Positions 9,184 through 20,060 are shown, counted from the stretch's first letter. The stretch: DNA of 64,000 nucleotides from Clostridium sp. DL-VIII (GCF_000230835.1 NZ_CM001240.1:2426501-2490500); one strand, 5' to 3'. Numbers and translations: made by a program. Notes: generated by a model from the sequence alone, not told the origin.

Positions 9184-9494
9184 AACTTTATTATACAATA
9201 AACAAATAAAAAAACAATAATTTTTTATTTTACGACAATTAAAAATAAGGCGAATTTGATGTGAAAAAGTGGAAAAATATAGATTTTAGGGAAGATTATA
9301 GAATCAAAGAAATATCAATACATAGGAAGTAATTATTTATGAATATATTTAATTAAAAATTAAATGAATGAATTGATTTTATGATGAATTTTTAGTAAAA
9401 CATATGTATATGATAAAATAGATATATACTATAAGTAGTTGCACATATGACTTGAAACATATTCATAAAAATAAAATTAGCATAGGAGAAAAAT

Positions 9495-9689
9495 ATGATT
9501 AAGATTGGCAAGGAAGATTTATTAAAAAATACTATAGATTATGAAGAATATTCGGAAAATATTTATAAGCTCACAGTAGAGGAACTAAGAAAAGAGGGAT
9601 TACTGCAATGTGGAGGATGTTGTCAGAATAAAAATGGAGAAAAAGATAAATGCAATGGATGTAAAAAGAAAGATGGTTGCAAAAAATAA
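9495..9689 (+). CDS. small protein with Cys-rich basic tail
   Basis: 64 residues. The first half is an ordinary acidic helix-like region; the last third holds seven cysteines in CGGCC, CNGC and a final GC, interspersed with lysines. This suggests metal binding or disulfide crosslinking, but no named family is recognised. The ribosome site TAGGAGAA precedes the ATG by about 6 bases. There is no signal peptide. It lies alone between the putative minus-strand RNA and the 9814 gene. Confidence 0.7.
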   Translation: MIKIGKEDLLKNTIDYEEYSENIYKLTVEELRKEGLLQCGGCCQNKNGEKDKCNGCKKKDGCKK

Positions 9690-9813
9690 TTACGTATAAG
9701 TAAAATTTATTTAGATACAAAAAAATGAAATATATTGTAGATTTAAGGAAAGGAATAATATATAATAAATTTGTTTATTATTAATACTTAAAAAGATTTG
9801 GAGGGGGCCATCT

Positions 9814-10623
9814 TTGGGAAAGCCAAGTATTTTCAGTAGAGAATATGAAAAGAGAATGAAAAGAAGAAGAAGAAATATAATTGTGATTTCTTTAGTTATA
9901 TTATTAGTGATGTTTTCAATATCAGTTAAATTTATTACAAATCCTATAGATTATGCAAATATTAAGGAGAATATACAGGCATGGATCGATAGTGATGATA
10001 CTAGTAGTGCGAATCAAACTCAAGTAAAGGAAGAGACAAGTAATAAAAATACTAAAGAGGAAGTAAATGACGAGCCACAAAAAGCTGCAGAAGAATCAAT
10101 GGATATTCAATTGGTTAGTGGAAATGTTGCAAAAGCAATTTATATAAATGATGAAAGCAGTGGAAAAACATTTAAGAGCTTAAATAATGCTGATAATGGT
10201 GTAAGCTTTGATATTAGCGCATCAGGAAAGCAGATGATAGTAACCGATACTAATTCAGTAATTACACTCTATAATGTCGATGGAAGTTCAAAAGTAATAT
10301 CTAAAGAGCAGTATGTATCCACTAAGGGAAGCGTTTTTACTAAGGAAGCAACAATGCAAGCACAGCCTGAATATTTATGGAATGCTAACCCGAAATTTAT
10401 TAGTGAAGACAAAATAATTTTTATAAGTAATAGGCCTTATTTTGGAGCTAGTGCTGAAAATAAATATTTATGGGTAACTGATATTCAAACTGGAGAAGAT
10501 AAAACCTTATGGGATTTAGCAGGTAGAGATATAGAAATTGGTGAAAAAGAAGAAAAGGGAATAAAAGTTACAATTGATGGTAAGATATATTATATAGATG
10601 CAGATGGAAATTATATTCAATAG
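9814..10623 (+). CDS. membrane-anchored extracytoplasmic protein, unknown function
   Basis: 269 residues. A very basic cytoplasmic start ([10 protein letters not shown]) is followed by one membrane helix (about residues 21-41), a low-complexity Ser/Thr/Glu/Lys linker (about 60-95), and an outer domain of mainly beta character. Segments such as [15 protein letters not shown] and [20 protein letters not shown] look like beta-propeller blades, but that is impression only. The start is TTG 9814, chosen because GGAGGGGG at 9800-9807 fits it and no better codon is nearby. It lies just before tig but ends about 95 bases upstream, so co-transcription is possible rather than shown. Confidence 0.75.
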   Translation: MGKPSIFSREYEKRMKRRRRNIIVISLVILLVMFSISVKFITNPIDYANIKENIQAWIDSDDTSSANQTQVKEETSNKNTKEEVNDEPQKAAEESMDIQLVSGNVAKAIYINDESSGKTFKSLNNADNGVSFDISASGKQMIVTDTNSVITLYNVDGSSKVISKEQYVSTKGSVFTKEATMQAQPEYLWNANPKFISEDKIIFISNRPYFGASAENKYLWVTDIQTGEDKTLWDLAGRDIEIGEKEEKGIKVTIDGKIYYIDADGNYIQ

Positions 10624-10718
10624 AGATAATATTAATAAATTATTTGATAAGAATTAATGGTTTATGGTATAATGACTTAGTTAAATTAGATGCACACTAT
10701 TTAGGAGGAAAGAATAAA

Positions 10719-12002
10719 ATGAAAGCTAAAGTGGAAAAAATAGAAACTAATGTGGTAAAATTAGAGATAAGGGTTGAAGCTGAAAAGTTTGATGCAGCAT
10801 TAACTAAAGCTTACAATAAGAATAAAAGTAGATATAACATACCTGGATTTAGAAAAGGAAAAGTGCCAATGGCAATGGTTAAAAAATTCTATGGAGTAGA
10901 AGTATTCTATGATGATGCCGTTAATTTTGCAATTGATGAATCATATTCAGAAGTACTAAAAGAAGAAAATATTAGACCTGTAGATTATCCACAAGTAGAT
11001 ATAGTAGAAGTAGGTGAAGGTAAAGAGTTAGTTTACACAGCAACAGTAACTACTTATCCAGAAATAGAACTTGGAGAATACAAGGGATTAGATATAAAGA
11101 AACCAACATATGAAGTAGAAGATGCTGAAGTAGAAAAACAAATCAAAGATATGCAAGAAAAAAATGCTAGAATTGAAACTAAAAAAGACGGAAGCATAGA
11201 AAAAGGCGATATAGCTGTTATAGATTTTAAAGGATACATAGACGGAGTTGCTTTTGAAGGCGGAGAAGGTCATGATTATTCTTTAGAAATAGGTTCTGGT
11301 ACTTTCATTGATAACTTTGAAGAACAATTAGTTGGTTTAGCTGTTGGGGATAAGAAAGAGATAAATGTTACTTTCCCTGAAAGTTATGGAAAAGAAGATT
11401 TAAATGGAAAACCTGCAATGTTTGAAGTTGAAATTAAGGCAATTAAAGTTAAGGAACTACCAGAATTAGATGATGAATTTGCAAAAGATGTGTCAGCAGT
11501 TGATACATTTGAAGAATTAAAAGAAAATCTTAAGAATACATTAGCAAAGAATAATGATGAAAAAGCTGAAAGAGAATTTGAAGAGGCCGTTATAACTGCA
11601 ATAATTGAAAATTCTAAGATGGATATACCAGAGGTTATGGTAAATAGCGAAATTGATGCTATGATGAAGGATCTTGAAGGAAGATTAAAATATCAAGGAT
11701 TAAGTCTAGAACAATATATGGAATTCACAGGAAATACAACTGAAAAGATGAGAGAATTCATGAAAGAAAATGCAGAAAGAAAAGTTAAGGCAGATTTAGT
11801 TCTCGATGCAGTAGCTAAAGCAGAAGATATTAAAGCTACTGATGAAGAAATTGATGCAAGAGCTTTAGAATTAGGAAAAATATATGGTCCAAAGGATCCA
11901 GAAAAAATGGCTAAGATTTTGGCTAAATCTCAAAAGAATATGATTGAAAAAGACATAATATTAGAAAATACTATTAAATTTATAAAAGAAAATTGTAAAT
12001 AA
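10719..12002 (+). CDS. tig: trigger factor (ribosome-bound chaperone / PPIase)
   Basis: The ribosome-associated chaperone that meets nascent chains at the exit tunnel. The N-terminal ribosome-docking signature is visible as [13 protein letters not shown] (about residues 42-54). The FKBP-like PPIase domain follows (about 150-240, [17 protein letters not shown]), then the C-terminal helical domain. It has 427 residues, the standard length. ATG 10719 has AGGAGG just upstream; an in-frame upstream extension from 10644 lacks a ribosome site. A hairpin at 12041-12065 ends the unit. The gene order tig-clpP-clpX-lon is common in Firmicutes. Confidence 0.96.
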   Translation: MKAKVEKIETNVVKLEIRVEAEKFDAALTKAYNKNKSRYNIPGFRKGKVPMAMVKKFYGVEVFYDDAVNFAIDESYSEVLKEENIRPVDYPQVDIVEVGEGKELVYTATVTTYPEIELGEYKGLDIKKPTYEVEDAEVEKQIKDMQEKNARIETKKDGSIEKGDIAVIDFKGYIDGVAFEGGEGHDYSLEIGSGTFIDNFEEQLVGLAVGDKKEINVTFPESYGKEDLNGKPAMFEVEIKAIKVKELPELDDEFAKDVSAVDTFEELKENLKNTLAKNNDEKAEREFEEAVITAIIENSKMDIPEVMVNSEIDAMMKDLEGRLKYQGLSLEQYMEFTGNTTEKMREFMKENAERKVKADLVLDAVAKAEDIKATDEEIDARALELGKIYGPKDPEKMAKILAKSQKNMIEKDIILENTIKFIKENCK

Positions 12003-12040
12003 TTTATTTTGAGATATAATATAAGAATATAGAATATAAA

Positions 12041-12071
12041 TTGCCAGAAAAATTTTTTCTGGCAATTTATT
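12041..12071 (+). terminator. hairpin terminator after tig
   Basis: TTGCCAGAAAAA (12041-12052) pairs with TTTTTTCTGGCAA (12053-12065), followed by TTTATT. Confidence 0.65.
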
Positions 12072-12081
12072 CAAATAATAA

Positions 12082-12110
12082 TTAACAAATGATAAAAAAA
12101 TATATATAAT
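12082..12110 (+). promoter_or_regulatory. promoter of clpP
   Basis: TTAACA (12082-12087), 17-base spacer, TATAAT (12105-12110), about 40 bases before the clpP start. No full CtsR operator is visible around it. Confidence 0.65.
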
Positions 12111-12149
12111 TAAAATTAATAAAAGTATAATAGTAAAAGGAGGATTTAT

Positions 12150-12749
12150 ATGGCTTTAGTACCAATGGTTGTAGAACAAACAAGTAGGGGAGAACGTTCC
12201 TATGATATATTTTCAAGATTGTTAAAAGAAAGAATAATAATGTTAAGTGGTGAAGTTAATGATGATAGCGCTAATTTAATAGTAGCACAATTATTATTTT
12301 TAGAAAGTGAAGATCCAGATAAAGATATTTATCTATATATAAACAGTCCGGGAGGATCAATAACTGCTGGAAACGCTATATATGATACTATGCAATATAT
12401 TAAGTGCGATGTATCAACAATTTGCATTGGTATGGCAGCTTCAATGGGAGCATTTTTACTTTCATGTGGAGCAAAAGGAAAGAGATATGCACTTCCAAAT
12501 GCAGAAGTTATGATACACCAACCACTAGGTGGATTCCAAGGTCAGGCAACGGACTTTGAAATTCATGCAAAAAGAATTTTAAAGATGAAAGAAACCTTAA
12601 ATAAGATTTTAAGTGAAAATACAGGTAAGCCCTTAGAAACAATTAAAGCAGATGTAGAAAGAGATAATTTTATGACTGCAGAAGAAGCTAAAGCTTACGG
12701 ATTAGTAGATGACGTAATAACTAATCATAAAATAGGAAAAGATAAATAG
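12150..12749 (+). CDS. clpP: ATP-dependent Clp protease proteolytic subunit
   Basis: A serine protease forming the tetradecameric barrel that degrades proteins fed by ClpX or other Clp ATPases. The catalytic triad is Ser98 (GMAASMGAF), His123 (MIHQP) and Asp172 (ERD), at the same numbering as well-studied ClpP proteins. It has 199 residues, which is full length. The AAAGGAGG site is correctly spaced from ATG. It has its own promoter (12082-12110) and lies 36 bases before clpX. Confidence 0.97.
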   Translation: MALVPMVVEQTSRGERSYDIFSRLLKERIIMLSGEVNDDSANLIVAQLLFLESEDPDKDIYLYINSPGGSITAGNAIYDTMQYIKCDVSTICIGMAASMGAFLLSCGAKGKRYALPNAEVMIHQPLGGFQGQATDFEIHAKRILKMKETLNKILSENTGKPLETIKADVERDNFMTAEEAKAYGLVDDVITNHKIGKDK

Positions 12750-12785
12750 AAGAGTAAATTTTTATACGTTAAGTGAGGTGAATGT

Positions 12786-14075
12786 ATGGCTAAATATGAT
12801 GAAAAGAAACAGTTAAAGTGTTCTTTCTGTGGTAAGACTCAAGAACAAGTAAAAAGATTAATTGCAGGTCCAGGAGTATATATTTGTGATGAATGCATTG
12901 ATTTATGTTCTGAAATTATAGCAGATGAGTTTCAAGAAGCTGTTGATTTTGACCCTAAAAGTGTCCCAAAACCAAATGAAATTAAGGAATATTTAGATTC
13001 TTATGTTATTGGCCAAGAAAGAGCAAAAAAATCTTTAGCAGTAGCAGTTTATAATCACTATAAAAGAATAAATACTAATAAAGATGACATAGATGTTGAG
13101 TTATCCAAAAGTAATATATTATTATTAGGTCCTACTGGTTCAGGTAAAACATTGCTTGCACAAACCTTAGCAAGGTTTTTAAATGTACCTTTTGCAATAG
13201 CAGATGCTACAACACTAACAGAAGCTGGTTATGTTGGGGAAGATGTAGAAAATATTCTTCTTAAGCTAATTCAAAATGCAGATTATGACGTAGAAAAAGC
13301 TGAAAGAGGAATAATATATATAGATGAAATAGATAAGATTGCTAGAAAGTCTGAAAATCCATCTATAACTCGTGATGTGTCAGGTGAAGGTGTACAGCAA
13401 GCTTTATTAAAGATTTTAGAAGGAACAGTTGCATCAGTTCCACCACAGGGTGGAAGAAAGCATCCACATCAAGAATTTATACAAATAAATACATCAAATA
13501 TATTATTTATTTGTGGTGGAGCTTTTGATGGAGTTGATAAAATAATTGAAAATAGAACTAGAAAAAGTTCTATGGGATTTGGTGCAGAAATTCAAGCTAA
13601 ACATGAAAAAGATGTTGGAAAATTACTAAAAGAGATTATGCCAGCAGATTTATTGAAGTTTGGTTTGATTCCAGAATTCGTTGGAAGACTTCCTATACTT
13701 GTTACTTTAGAATCTTTAGATAGAGAAGCTTTAATTCAAATTTTGACTAAACCTAAAAATGCTCTTGTAAAACAATATAAGAAGTTATTTGAGCTAGATG
13801 ATGTTAAGTTAGAATTTGATAACAAATCTTTAGAGTCTATTGCCGATGAAGCTATAAGCAGGCAAACAGGAGCTAGAGGACTAAGAGCTATTATAGAAGA
13901 TATTATGAATGAAGTAATGTATGAAATACCTTCAGATAATAGAATTACTAAGGTTACAATAACTGAAGATGCTATTAAGGATAAAAAAGAACCTTTAATT
14001 GAAAGAATTGAAGAGGGTAAAGTTAGACCTACTTTAGTGAAAGCTAGAACAAAGAAGGATATCGAATCAGCATAA
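12786..14075 (+). CDS. clpX: Clp protease ATP-binding subunit ClpX
   Basis: AAA+ unfoldase partner of ClpP. The N-terminal zinc domain has Cys12, Cys15, Cys34 and Cys37. Walker A is GPTGSGKT, Walker B IIYIDEID, and the sensor/arginine regions GARGLRAI are present. It has 429 residues, the normal length. The ribosome site GTGAGGTG precedes the ATG. It follows clpP closely and is probably transcribed with it; a strong terminator at 14097-14135 ends the pair. Confidence 0.97.
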   Translation: MAKYDEKKQLKCSFCGKTQEQVKRLIAGPGVYICDECIDLCSEIIADEFQEAVDFDPKSVPKPNEIKEYLDSYVIGQERAKKSLAVAVYNHYKRINTNKDDIDVELSKSNILLLGPTGSGKTLLAQTLARFLNVPFAIADATTLTEAGYVGEDVENILLKLIQNADYDVEKAERGIIYIDEIDKIARKSENPSITRDVSGEGVQQALLKILEGTVASVPPQGGRKHPHQEFIQINTSNILFICGGAFDGVDKIIENRTRKSSMGFGAEIQAKHEKDVGKLLKEIMPADLLKFGLIPEFVGRLPILVTLESLDREALIQILTKPKNALVKQYKKLFELDDVKLEFDNKSLESIADEAISRQTGARGLRAIIEDIMNEVMYEIPSDNRITKVTITEDAIKDKKEPLIERIEEGKVRPTLVKARTKKDIESA

Positions 14076-14096
14076 AATTTAATTAAATGAAAAAGC

Positions 14097-14135
14097 AAGC
14101 CAGTGTGCAATTATAGTACACTGGCTTATTTTAAA
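14097..14135 (+). terminator. intrinsic terminator after clpX
   Basis: AAGCCAGTGTGC (14097-14108) / GTACACTGGCTT (14116-14127) with a 7-base loop, then ATTTT. Confidence 0.85.
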
Positions 14136-14327
14136 TTATTTTGTTTATTTTTCTAATATAAATTAAATAATAGATTAACTAATTATATTTATAAAATTGG
14201 GAATATATTTGTAAGATTAAGCAAATAATACTAGTAATAAAAATAGAAGGAGGAAAAGTATATTTAATATAAATAGTATTTAATAATAAATTTGTTTTAT
14301 TGTTTATATAAATATATTTTAAAAGTT

Positions 14328-15998
14328 ATGACAAACATATTAATGATTTTACAAATAATAGTTCTAATTCTTATGGTATATGTAATGTGCAGTGCAATGA
14401 GCAGACCTCAAAAAAATAGAGAAGTCGTAATTGATAGAGAAAATACAAAAGAATTAAATAATTTGAATAAGTTAAGACAAATAACGCTATCAAAGCCTTT
14501 AACAGAAAAAAGCAGACCATCAACTTTTGATGAGATTATAGGCCAGGAAAAGGGCATAAAGGCATTAAAGGCGGCATTGTGTGGCCCAAACCCACAGCAT
14601 GTTATAATTTATGGACCACCGGGAGTAGGAAAGACTGCGGCTGCTAGATTAGTATTAGAAGAAGCTAGAAAGTCAAAAATATCTCCGTTTACAGAAAAAT
14701 CAAAGTTTGTTGAAATAGATGCAACTACATTAAGATTTGATGAAAGGGGAATAGCTGACCCACTTATTGGTTCAGTACATGATCCTATATATCAAGGTGC
14801 AGGCTCTTTCGGTATAGCAGGTATTCCACAGCCTAAAGCAGGAGCTGTTACAAAGGCTCATGGAGGAGTTTTGTTTTTAGATGAAATAGGCGAATTACAC
14901 CCAATTGAACTAAATAAGCTTCTAAAGGTATTGGAAGATAGAAAAGTATTTTTGGATAGCTCGTATTATAGTTCTGAAGATAGTAACATGCCTAAGTACA
15001 TAAAGGAAGTATTTGACAATGGGCTTCCAGCTGATTTTAGATTAATTGGAGCAACGACAAGAGCACCGCATGAAATAGTGCCGGCTATAAGGTCAAGGTG
15101 TGTTGAAATATTTTTTAGAGCGTTGTTACCAGAGGAGATAGAGAAAATAGCAGTAAATTGTGTTAACAAGGTTGGATTAAAAATAACTCAAAATAGTGTT
15201 GAAGAAGTGAGCAAATATTGCACTAATGGTAGAGAAGTAATAAATTTAATACAATTAGCTTCAGGTATTGCAATCAATGAAGATAGGGAAGAAATAATAT
15301 TGGATGATATAAAGTGGGTGTTGGAAAATGGTCAGTATAATAAAATTGTATGTAATAAAATACCATCAAAATCAAAAATAGGTGTCGTTAATGGATTAGC
15401 AGTATATGGAGCCAATATAGGGATGCTAATGCCTCTTGAAGTTAGCTGCAAACAGGTTAGTGGACGGAGAGGAGAGCTTAAAGTAACTGGAATAGTTGAG
15501 GAAGAAGAAATTACTAACAATAATAAAAAGATAAAGATGAAAAGTACTGCATATGCATCTGTTCAAAATGTGCTAACAGCCTTAGATAACCTATTTGATT
15601 TATGTACTGATAAATTTGATATACATGTAAATATTCCAGGTGGGATGCCGGTAGATGGACCGTCAGCAGGAATAAGCATTGCAACAGCAATATACAGTGC
15701 TATAAATAAGCAAAAAGTCAATAGATTTGTCGCAATGACAGGTGAGATAAGTATATTAGGCTCAGTAAAGGCCATAGGTGGAGTAAAATCAAAAATATCT
15801 GCAGCATTTAAAGGCGGCGCTAAAAAAGTCATTATTCCACAAGAAAATTATGAAGAGTCATTGAGTGAAATTGGGGAAATAGAAATAATTCCAGTCACAA
15901 ATTTTAGGGAAGTACTTAAGTTTGCTATTGAAGACGGTAATGTTAAAAATGAAATGGAGATATTATCAGCGCAGGGAAATGAAATTGCAAAGAGTTAA
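14328..15998 (+). CDS. lonB: ATP-dependent protease LonB, membrane-anchored
   Basis: A Lon-family AAA+ protease lacking the N-terminal LonA domain. It has an N-terminal membrane helix (ILMILQIIVLILMVYVM), Walker A GPPGVGKT, Walker B VLFLDEIG, and a C-terminal protease with the Ser/Lys dyad in DGPSAGIS and GGVKSK. In spore formers LonB acts in the forespore (known for Bacillus). The start is uncertain: TTG 14292 and ATG 14328 are in frame, and neither has a ribosome site. A strong AGAAGGAGG at 14246-14254 is separated from the frame by a TAG at 14274-14276. I take ATG 14328, which keeps the membrane anchor. Confidence 0.9.
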   Translation: MTNILMILQIIVLILMVYVMCSAMSRPQKNREVVIDRENTKELNNLNKLRQITLSKPLTEKSRPSTFDEIIGQEKGIKALKAALCGPNPQHVIIYGPPGVGKTAAARLVLEEARKSKISPFTEKSKFVEIDATTLRFDERGIADPLIGSVHDPIYQGAGSFGIAGIPQPKAGAVTKAHGGVLFLDEIGELHPIELNKLLKVLEDRKVFLDSSYYSSEDSNMPKYIKEVFDNGLPADFRLIGATTRAPHEIVPAIRSRCVEIFFRALLPEEIEKIAVNCVNKVGLKITQNSVEEVSKYCTNGREVINLIQLASGIAINEDREEIILDDIKWVLENGQYNKIVCNKIPSKSKIGVVNGLAVYGANIGMLMPLEVSCKQVSGRRGELKVTGIVEEEEITNNNKKIKMKSTAYASVQNVLTALDNLFDLCTDKFDIHVNIPGGMPVDGPSAGISIATAIYSAINKQKVNRFVAMTGEISILGSVKAIGGVKSKISAAFKGGAKKVIIPQENYEESLSEIGEIEIIPVTNFREVLKFAIEDGNVKNEMEILSAQGNEIAKS

Positions 15999-16037
15999 AA
16001 ATATTATTTAAATAAACAATATTTTTATATACACATG

Positions 16038-16133
16038 ATGTTAATGTACAATTTATAAATGAAAATAGATAATCATATGATTTTTATAAATTATGTAATT
16101 GATATTATTAAAGTATGAATTGTACATTAATAT
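16038..16133. repeat. long imperfect inverted repeat between lonB and lon
   Basis: Arms of 16 bases (16038-16053 and 16118-16133) pair at 15 positions plus one G-U, core TTAATGTACAATT. They enclose about 64 bases with an inner AATCATATGATT palindrome. TTTTTTT follows, so it may terminate lonB transcription; a decayed mobile repeat is an alternative. Confidence 0.6.
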
Positions 16134-16408
16134 TTTTTTACACATTTTCTATTTTAAATTAGTATATATATGTTATAATAGATAAATTAAACACAATGAT
16201 TTTCATTAAAAAATTAATATACGAGTTTAATTCGAACTTATTATAATACCTTTGAAAGAGGAAAAATTTTGTTTTAACTCATCTTGTAAAAACATGATAT
16301 AATACTAAAAGTTTTTATATGAAGAATCATTGAAAAAGTTAGATATTATGTGTATACTAGATAAGTCAAAATAAATAATGTGATTATGATATGGGGGGAA
16401 ATAGTATT
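16134..16408 (+). promoter_or_regulatory. lon upstream region with promoter
   Basis: A TATAAT box at 16298-16303 with TTAACT at 16274-16279 (18-base spacer) is the likely lon promoter. A second TATAAT lies near 16172. Only isolated GTCAAA half-sites are seen, not a complete CtsR operator. Confidence 0.5.
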
Positions 16409-18739
16409 ATGAAAAAGTTATATACAATTCCGCTAATTCCTTTAAGAGGATTGACTGTTTTTCCTAATGTAGTTGTACATTTTGATGTAGGAAGGGAAAA
16501 ATCTACAGCAGCTATTGAACAAGCTATGCTAGATGAGCAAGAGATTTTCCTCGCAGGTCAAAAAAATTCGGTGGTAGAAGAACCAGGTAAAGATGAAATT
16601 TATTCAATTGGGACTATATGTAAAATAAAACAAATTCTTAAGATGTCTGATAATACAATTAGGGTTCTTGTTGAAGGTAAAGAAAGAGCTAAAATAATTG
16701 AGTATATAGATGAAGAAGAAAATTATATAAAGGTTTCAGTAGAAAAATTAGATGATGAGATAACTGAAAATGAAGAGTTGGATGCTTATGTAAAATATTT
16801 AAATAAAGAATTTACAAGGTTATTGAAACTTAATGAGGATAGTTATGGAGATGCTGTTAAGTTAGTGGATTCTTCAGAGAAATCTAGTCAATTTATAGAC
16901 ATGATAGCTTCATATGCAATTACTGATGAAAAGTTAAAGCAAGAAATATTAGAAACAATAAATTTGACTAAAAGAGCTGAGAAGGTACTAGAAAGAATAA
17001 AAATAGAAATTTCTATAGCTAAAATTCAGAGAAAAATTGCAAACAAAGTAAAAAATACTGTTGCAAAGGAACAAAAGGAATTCTACTTAAGAGAACAATT
17101 AAAGGCAATTCAAGAGGAACTTGGCGAAGAAGATGATGAGAAAAGAGAAATAATAAAATATGAAGAAAGAATTAAAAAGCTAAAACTTAATAAAGAAGTT
17201 AAAGACAAAGTTAACTATGAGTTATCAAGGCTTAAAAGTATGAGCAGCACATCATCAGAAGGCAACGTTGTTAAGGCATATTTAGACTGGATATTAGACA
17301 TTCCTTGGGGAAAGTATACAAAGGAAAGCATAAATGTTGTTAAAGCAAGAGAAGTTTTAGATAACGAACATTATGGATTAGAAGATGTTAAAGATAGAAT
17401 TATTGAGTATTTAGCTGTAAAGCAATTTAGTAAGTCTCAAAAAGGACCTATATTATGTTTAGTTGGACCTCCTGGTGTTGGGAAAACATCAATAGCTAGA
17501 TCTATAGCTCATGCTATAAATAGAAAGTATACAAGAATATCACTTGGAGGAATGAAAGATGAGGCTGAAATCAGAGGGCATAGGAAGACATATGTTGGTG
17601 CAATTCCTGGTAGAATAGTCTATGCTATGAAAGATGCAAAATCTTTGAATCCACTTATGCTTTTTGATGAGATAGATAAAATTAGTTCAAATTATAAGGG
17701 AGATCCATCCGATGCTTTATTAGAGATATTAGATAGCGAGCAAAATAAAGAATTTAGAGATAGCTATTTAGAAGTTTCTATAGATTTATCTAAGGTTATG
17801 TTTATTGCAACGGCAAATACTTTAGAAACTATACCAAGGCCGCTCTTGGATAGAATGGAAGTTATTGAAGTATCAGGATATACTTATGATGAAAAGTTTA
17901 ATATAGCTAAGAATTACCTGATTCCTAAGATATTTAAAGAACTTGATATACCAGAAGAAAAAATTAGCATTGATGATGAGTCAATTAGGCTAATTATAGA
18001 GGGATATACAAGGGAATCTGGAGTGCGTGGCTTAGAGAGAAAGTTAGGTTCACTGATTAGAAAAGCATTGGCTGAAATGCTAAAATCTGATAAAGAAAAG
18101 TTTGGAGTAGACTGTAAAAAAGTCGAAGAGCTTTTAGGAAAGAAAATATTTGATTTTGATAGTATAGACAAAGTGGACAAGGTTGGAGTTGTAACTGGAA
18201 TGGCGTGGACTGCTTATGGAGGAGATACTCTTCCAATAGAAGCTATGGTTATGAAAGGCTCTGGTAAACTAGAGCTTACAGGTAAGCTGGGTGAAGTTAT
18301 GCAAGAATCAGCTAAGACGGCTTACAGCTATGTTAGGGCAAATGCAAATAAGTTTGGAATAAATGAAACTTTTTATAAGGAAAAGGATATTCATATTCAT
18401 GCGCCTGAAGGAGCGGTATCTAAAGATGGTCCTTCTGCAGGCGTGACAATGGTAACTGCACTTGTATCAGCACTATCAGGAAAAAAAGTGAAGCATAATG
18501 TAGCGATGACAGGAGAAGTTACATTAACAGGAAGAGTACTTCCAATTGGTGGATTAAAAGAAAAATCTTTAGCGGCATTTAGGGCAGGAGTAGATACTAT
18601 AATAATTCCAAAAGAAAATGAGAAAGATATAGAGAAGATACCAAATTCAATTAGAAATAGTTTGAATATTATTTCTGCTAAAGAAGTAAATGAGGTATTA
18701 AAAAATGCACTAATTGGAGAGGATACTAATGAGAATTAA
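16409..18739 (+). CDS. lon: ATP-dependent protease La (LonA)
   Basis: Cytosolic AAA+ serine protease for misfolded and regulatory proteins. It has an N-terminal substrate-binding domain (about 1-200), a coiled-coil linker, Walker A GPPGVGKT near residue 353, Walker [10 protein letters not shown], and a protease domain with the Ser dyad residue in DGPSAGVTM (about 676) and Lys in GGLKEKS. It has 776 residues. ATG 16391 overlaps the GGGGGG ribosome site at 16393-16398, so ATG 16409 is the real start. Its end overlaps engB by 11 bases. Confidence 0.96.
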   Translation: MKKLYTIPLIPLRGLTVFPNVVVHFDVGREKSTAAIEQAMLDEQEIFLAGQKNSVVEEPGKDEIYSIGTICKIKQILKMSDNTIRVLVEGKERAKIIEYIDEEENYIKVSVEKLDDEITENEELDAYVKYLNKEFTRLLKLNEDSYGDAVKLVDSSEKSSQFIDMIASYAITDEKLKQEILETINLTKRAEKVLERIKIEISIAKIQRKIANKVKNTVAKEQKEFYLREQLKAIQEELGEEDDEKREIIKYEERIKKLKLNKEVKDKVNYELSRLKSMSSTSSEGNVVKAYLDWILDIPWGKYTKESINVVKAREVLDNEHYGLEDVKDRIIEYLAVKQFSKSQKGPILCLVGPPGVGKTSIARSIAHAINRKYTRISLGGMKDEAEIRGHRKTYVGAIPGRIVYAMKDAKSLNPLMLFDEIDKISSNYKGDPSDALLEILDSEQNKEFRDSYLEVSIDLSKVMFIATANTLETIPRPLLDRMEVIEVSGYTYDEKFNIAKNYLIPKIFKELDIPEEKISIDDESIRLIIEGYTRESGVRGLERKLGSLIRKALAEMLKSDKEKFGVDCKKVEELLGKKIFDFDSIDKVDKVGVVTGMAWTAYGGDTLPIEAMVMKGSGKLELTGKLGEVMQESAKTAYSYVRANANKFGINETFYKEKDIHIHAPEGAVSKDGPSAGVTMVTALVSALSGKKVKHNVAMTGEVTLTGRVLPIGGLKEKSLAAFRAGVDTIIIPKENEKDIEKIPNSIRNSLNIISAKEVNEVLKNALIGEDTNEN

Positions 18740-19325
18740 AAAATCGGAGTTTATTACCTCAGCAGTAAAGAAAAATCAATATCCAGTAGATAATAGAGTG
18801 GAAGTTGCCTTTGTTGGTAGATCTAATGTGGGGAAGAGTTCATTAATCAATTCTTTAACTAATAGAAAAAAACTAGCGAAGGTCAGTCAAACTCCAGGAA
18901 AAACGCGCTTAGTCAACTTTTTTCTTATAAATGATGATTTTTATCTAGTGGATTTACCTGGATATGGATATGCAAAAGTATCAAAGCAAGAAAAAGACAG
19001 TTGGGGAAAGACTGTCGAGATGTATCTAAGTGGTAGAGAACAATTAAAAAGAGTTGTATTACTTGTTGATTCAAGGCATAAACCAACAAATGATGATATA
19101 ATAATGCATGAATGGATTAAGCATTTTGGATATGATGTAATTGTAGTTGCAACTAAGAGTGATAAGCTTACTAGAAATAATTTGAAAAAGAGTGAAAAGG
19201 TAATAATGGAAACATTGAAACTAGGTAATAATGATAAATTATACTTTTTCTCATCGCTAAATAAAGATGGAAAAGACGATCTTATTAATAATCTTTTTTT
19301 AGAATTTGCAATTGATTTAGATTAA
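18729..19325 (+). CDS. engB: ribosome biogenesis GTP-binding protein EngB (YsxC/YihA)
   Basis: An essential GTPase for large-subunit assembly. The G1 P-loop is [10 protein letters not shown]3 DLPGYGYAK, and G4 TKSDK. It has 198 residues from ATG 18729, chosen because GGAGAGG lies at 18716-18722 and because the overlap with the lon stop is typical of coupled genes. The lon-engB neighbourhood is widely conserved in Firmicutes. A strong terminator follows at 19357-19398. Confidence 0.95.
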   Translation: MRIKKSEFITSAVKKNQYPVDNRVEVAFVGRSNVGKSSLINSLTNRKKLAKVSQTPGKTRLVNFFLINDDFYLVDLPGYGYAKVSKQEKDSWGKTVEMYLSGREQLKRVVLLVDSRHKPTNDDIIMHEWIKHFGYDVIVVATKSDKLTRNNLKKSEKVIMETLKLGNNDKLYFFSSLNKDGKDDLINNLFLEFAIDLD

Positions 19326-19356
19326 TCTGCTTAATATATTTAGTGAAATAGCTTTT

Positions 19357-19398
19357 AACCTCTTACAAACTTATTGTTTGTAAGAGGTTAATTTTTTT
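19357..19398 (+). terminator. intrinsic terminator after engB
   Basis: Perfect 14-bp stem AACCTCTTACAAAC / GTTTGTAAGAGGTT with TTATT loop, then AATTTTTTTT. Confidence 0.9.
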
Positions 19399-19534
19399 TG
19401 ATATAGTTTCTGATTTTATATTTGTAATAAGTAATTATTTATAAGGTAATGGGAATAAAAAATAGTGTCAAATATTTTGGGTAAGAATAATATATAGTAT
19501 AAAAAAGAAAAAATATTTCCAAGGAGGAATAAAT

Positions 19535-20029
19535 ATGGAGATGAATGATATCCTAAACGGTTTAAATTCATGTGATGACGATTGTTGTGATTCAACAACT
19601 AACAATTGTAGTTGCGGACCAAACTTCGGTGGACCAGGAATAGGAGGTTTTCCAGGAGGAATAGGAGGCTTTGGACCAGGATTTGCCGGCGGTTGTGGAT
19701 TTGGTAGCTGGATTTGGATTTTATTAATATTGTTTTATTGTGGTTGTGGCAGAGGTGGTTATGGTAGAAGAGGCGGAAATAGCTGTTGCTGTGAGCCAAA
19801 ATGCTGTGACTGTTGTGAATGTTGCTGTGAACCAAAATGTGACTGTTGCTGCAATAAAGGAAATGGCGGTTTATTAAGTAATTGTTCACCATACTTGTTT
19901 ATATTAGTAATATTATTCCTTTGCAATAATAACTTTAATGGCGGTGGATTTGGTAATGGTTGTGGATTCAATGGGTTTGGTGGAGGAATAAATCCTTTTA
20001 ATAATTTGGGTTGCGGTACTGGTTGTTAA
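19535..20029 (+). CDS. Cys/Gly-rich protein, spore-surface-like
   Basis: 164 residues with 27 cysteines and long glycine runs. Order: acidic CDDDCCD start; Gly/Phe/Pro-rich block (about 30-55); a hydrophobic segment SWIWILLILFYCGCG; a dense cysteine block (about 88-112) with CCEPKC twice; a second hydrophobic segment SPYLFILVILFLC; a final Gly/Asn/Phe-rich tail ending GCGTGC. Clostridial proteins of this type are sometimes labelled 'chorion class high-cysteine' from composition only. The ribosome site is CAAGGAGG. Composition suggests a crosslinked structural layer such as spore coat or exosporium; that is inference. The next gene has the same character. Confidence 0.8.
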   Translation: MEMNDILNGLNSCDDDCCDSTTNNCSCGPNFGGPGIGGFPGGIGGFGPGFAGGCGFGSWIWILLILFYCGCGRGGYGRRGGNSCCCEPKCCDCCECCCEPKCDCCCNKGNGGLLSNCSPYLFILVILFLCNNNFNGGGFGNGCGFNGFGGGINPFNNLGCGTGC

Positions 20030-20060
20030 AATTCAGAATTTTTAGGAAGGAGAGATAAAT

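Noticed and set aside
12720..12785. Terminator between clpP and clpX
   Set aside because: No hairpin of useful strength in the 36-base gap; the genes appear co-transcribed.
16260..16408. CtsR operator before lon
   Set aside because: Only isolated GTCAAA half-sites are present; the tandem heptad spacing is missing.
19599..19971. Long minus-strand open frames opposite the Cys/Gly-rich gene
   Set aside because: They are the complement of a repetitive GGN/TGY-rich gene, have no ribosome sites, and give His/Asn/Gln-rich nonsense.
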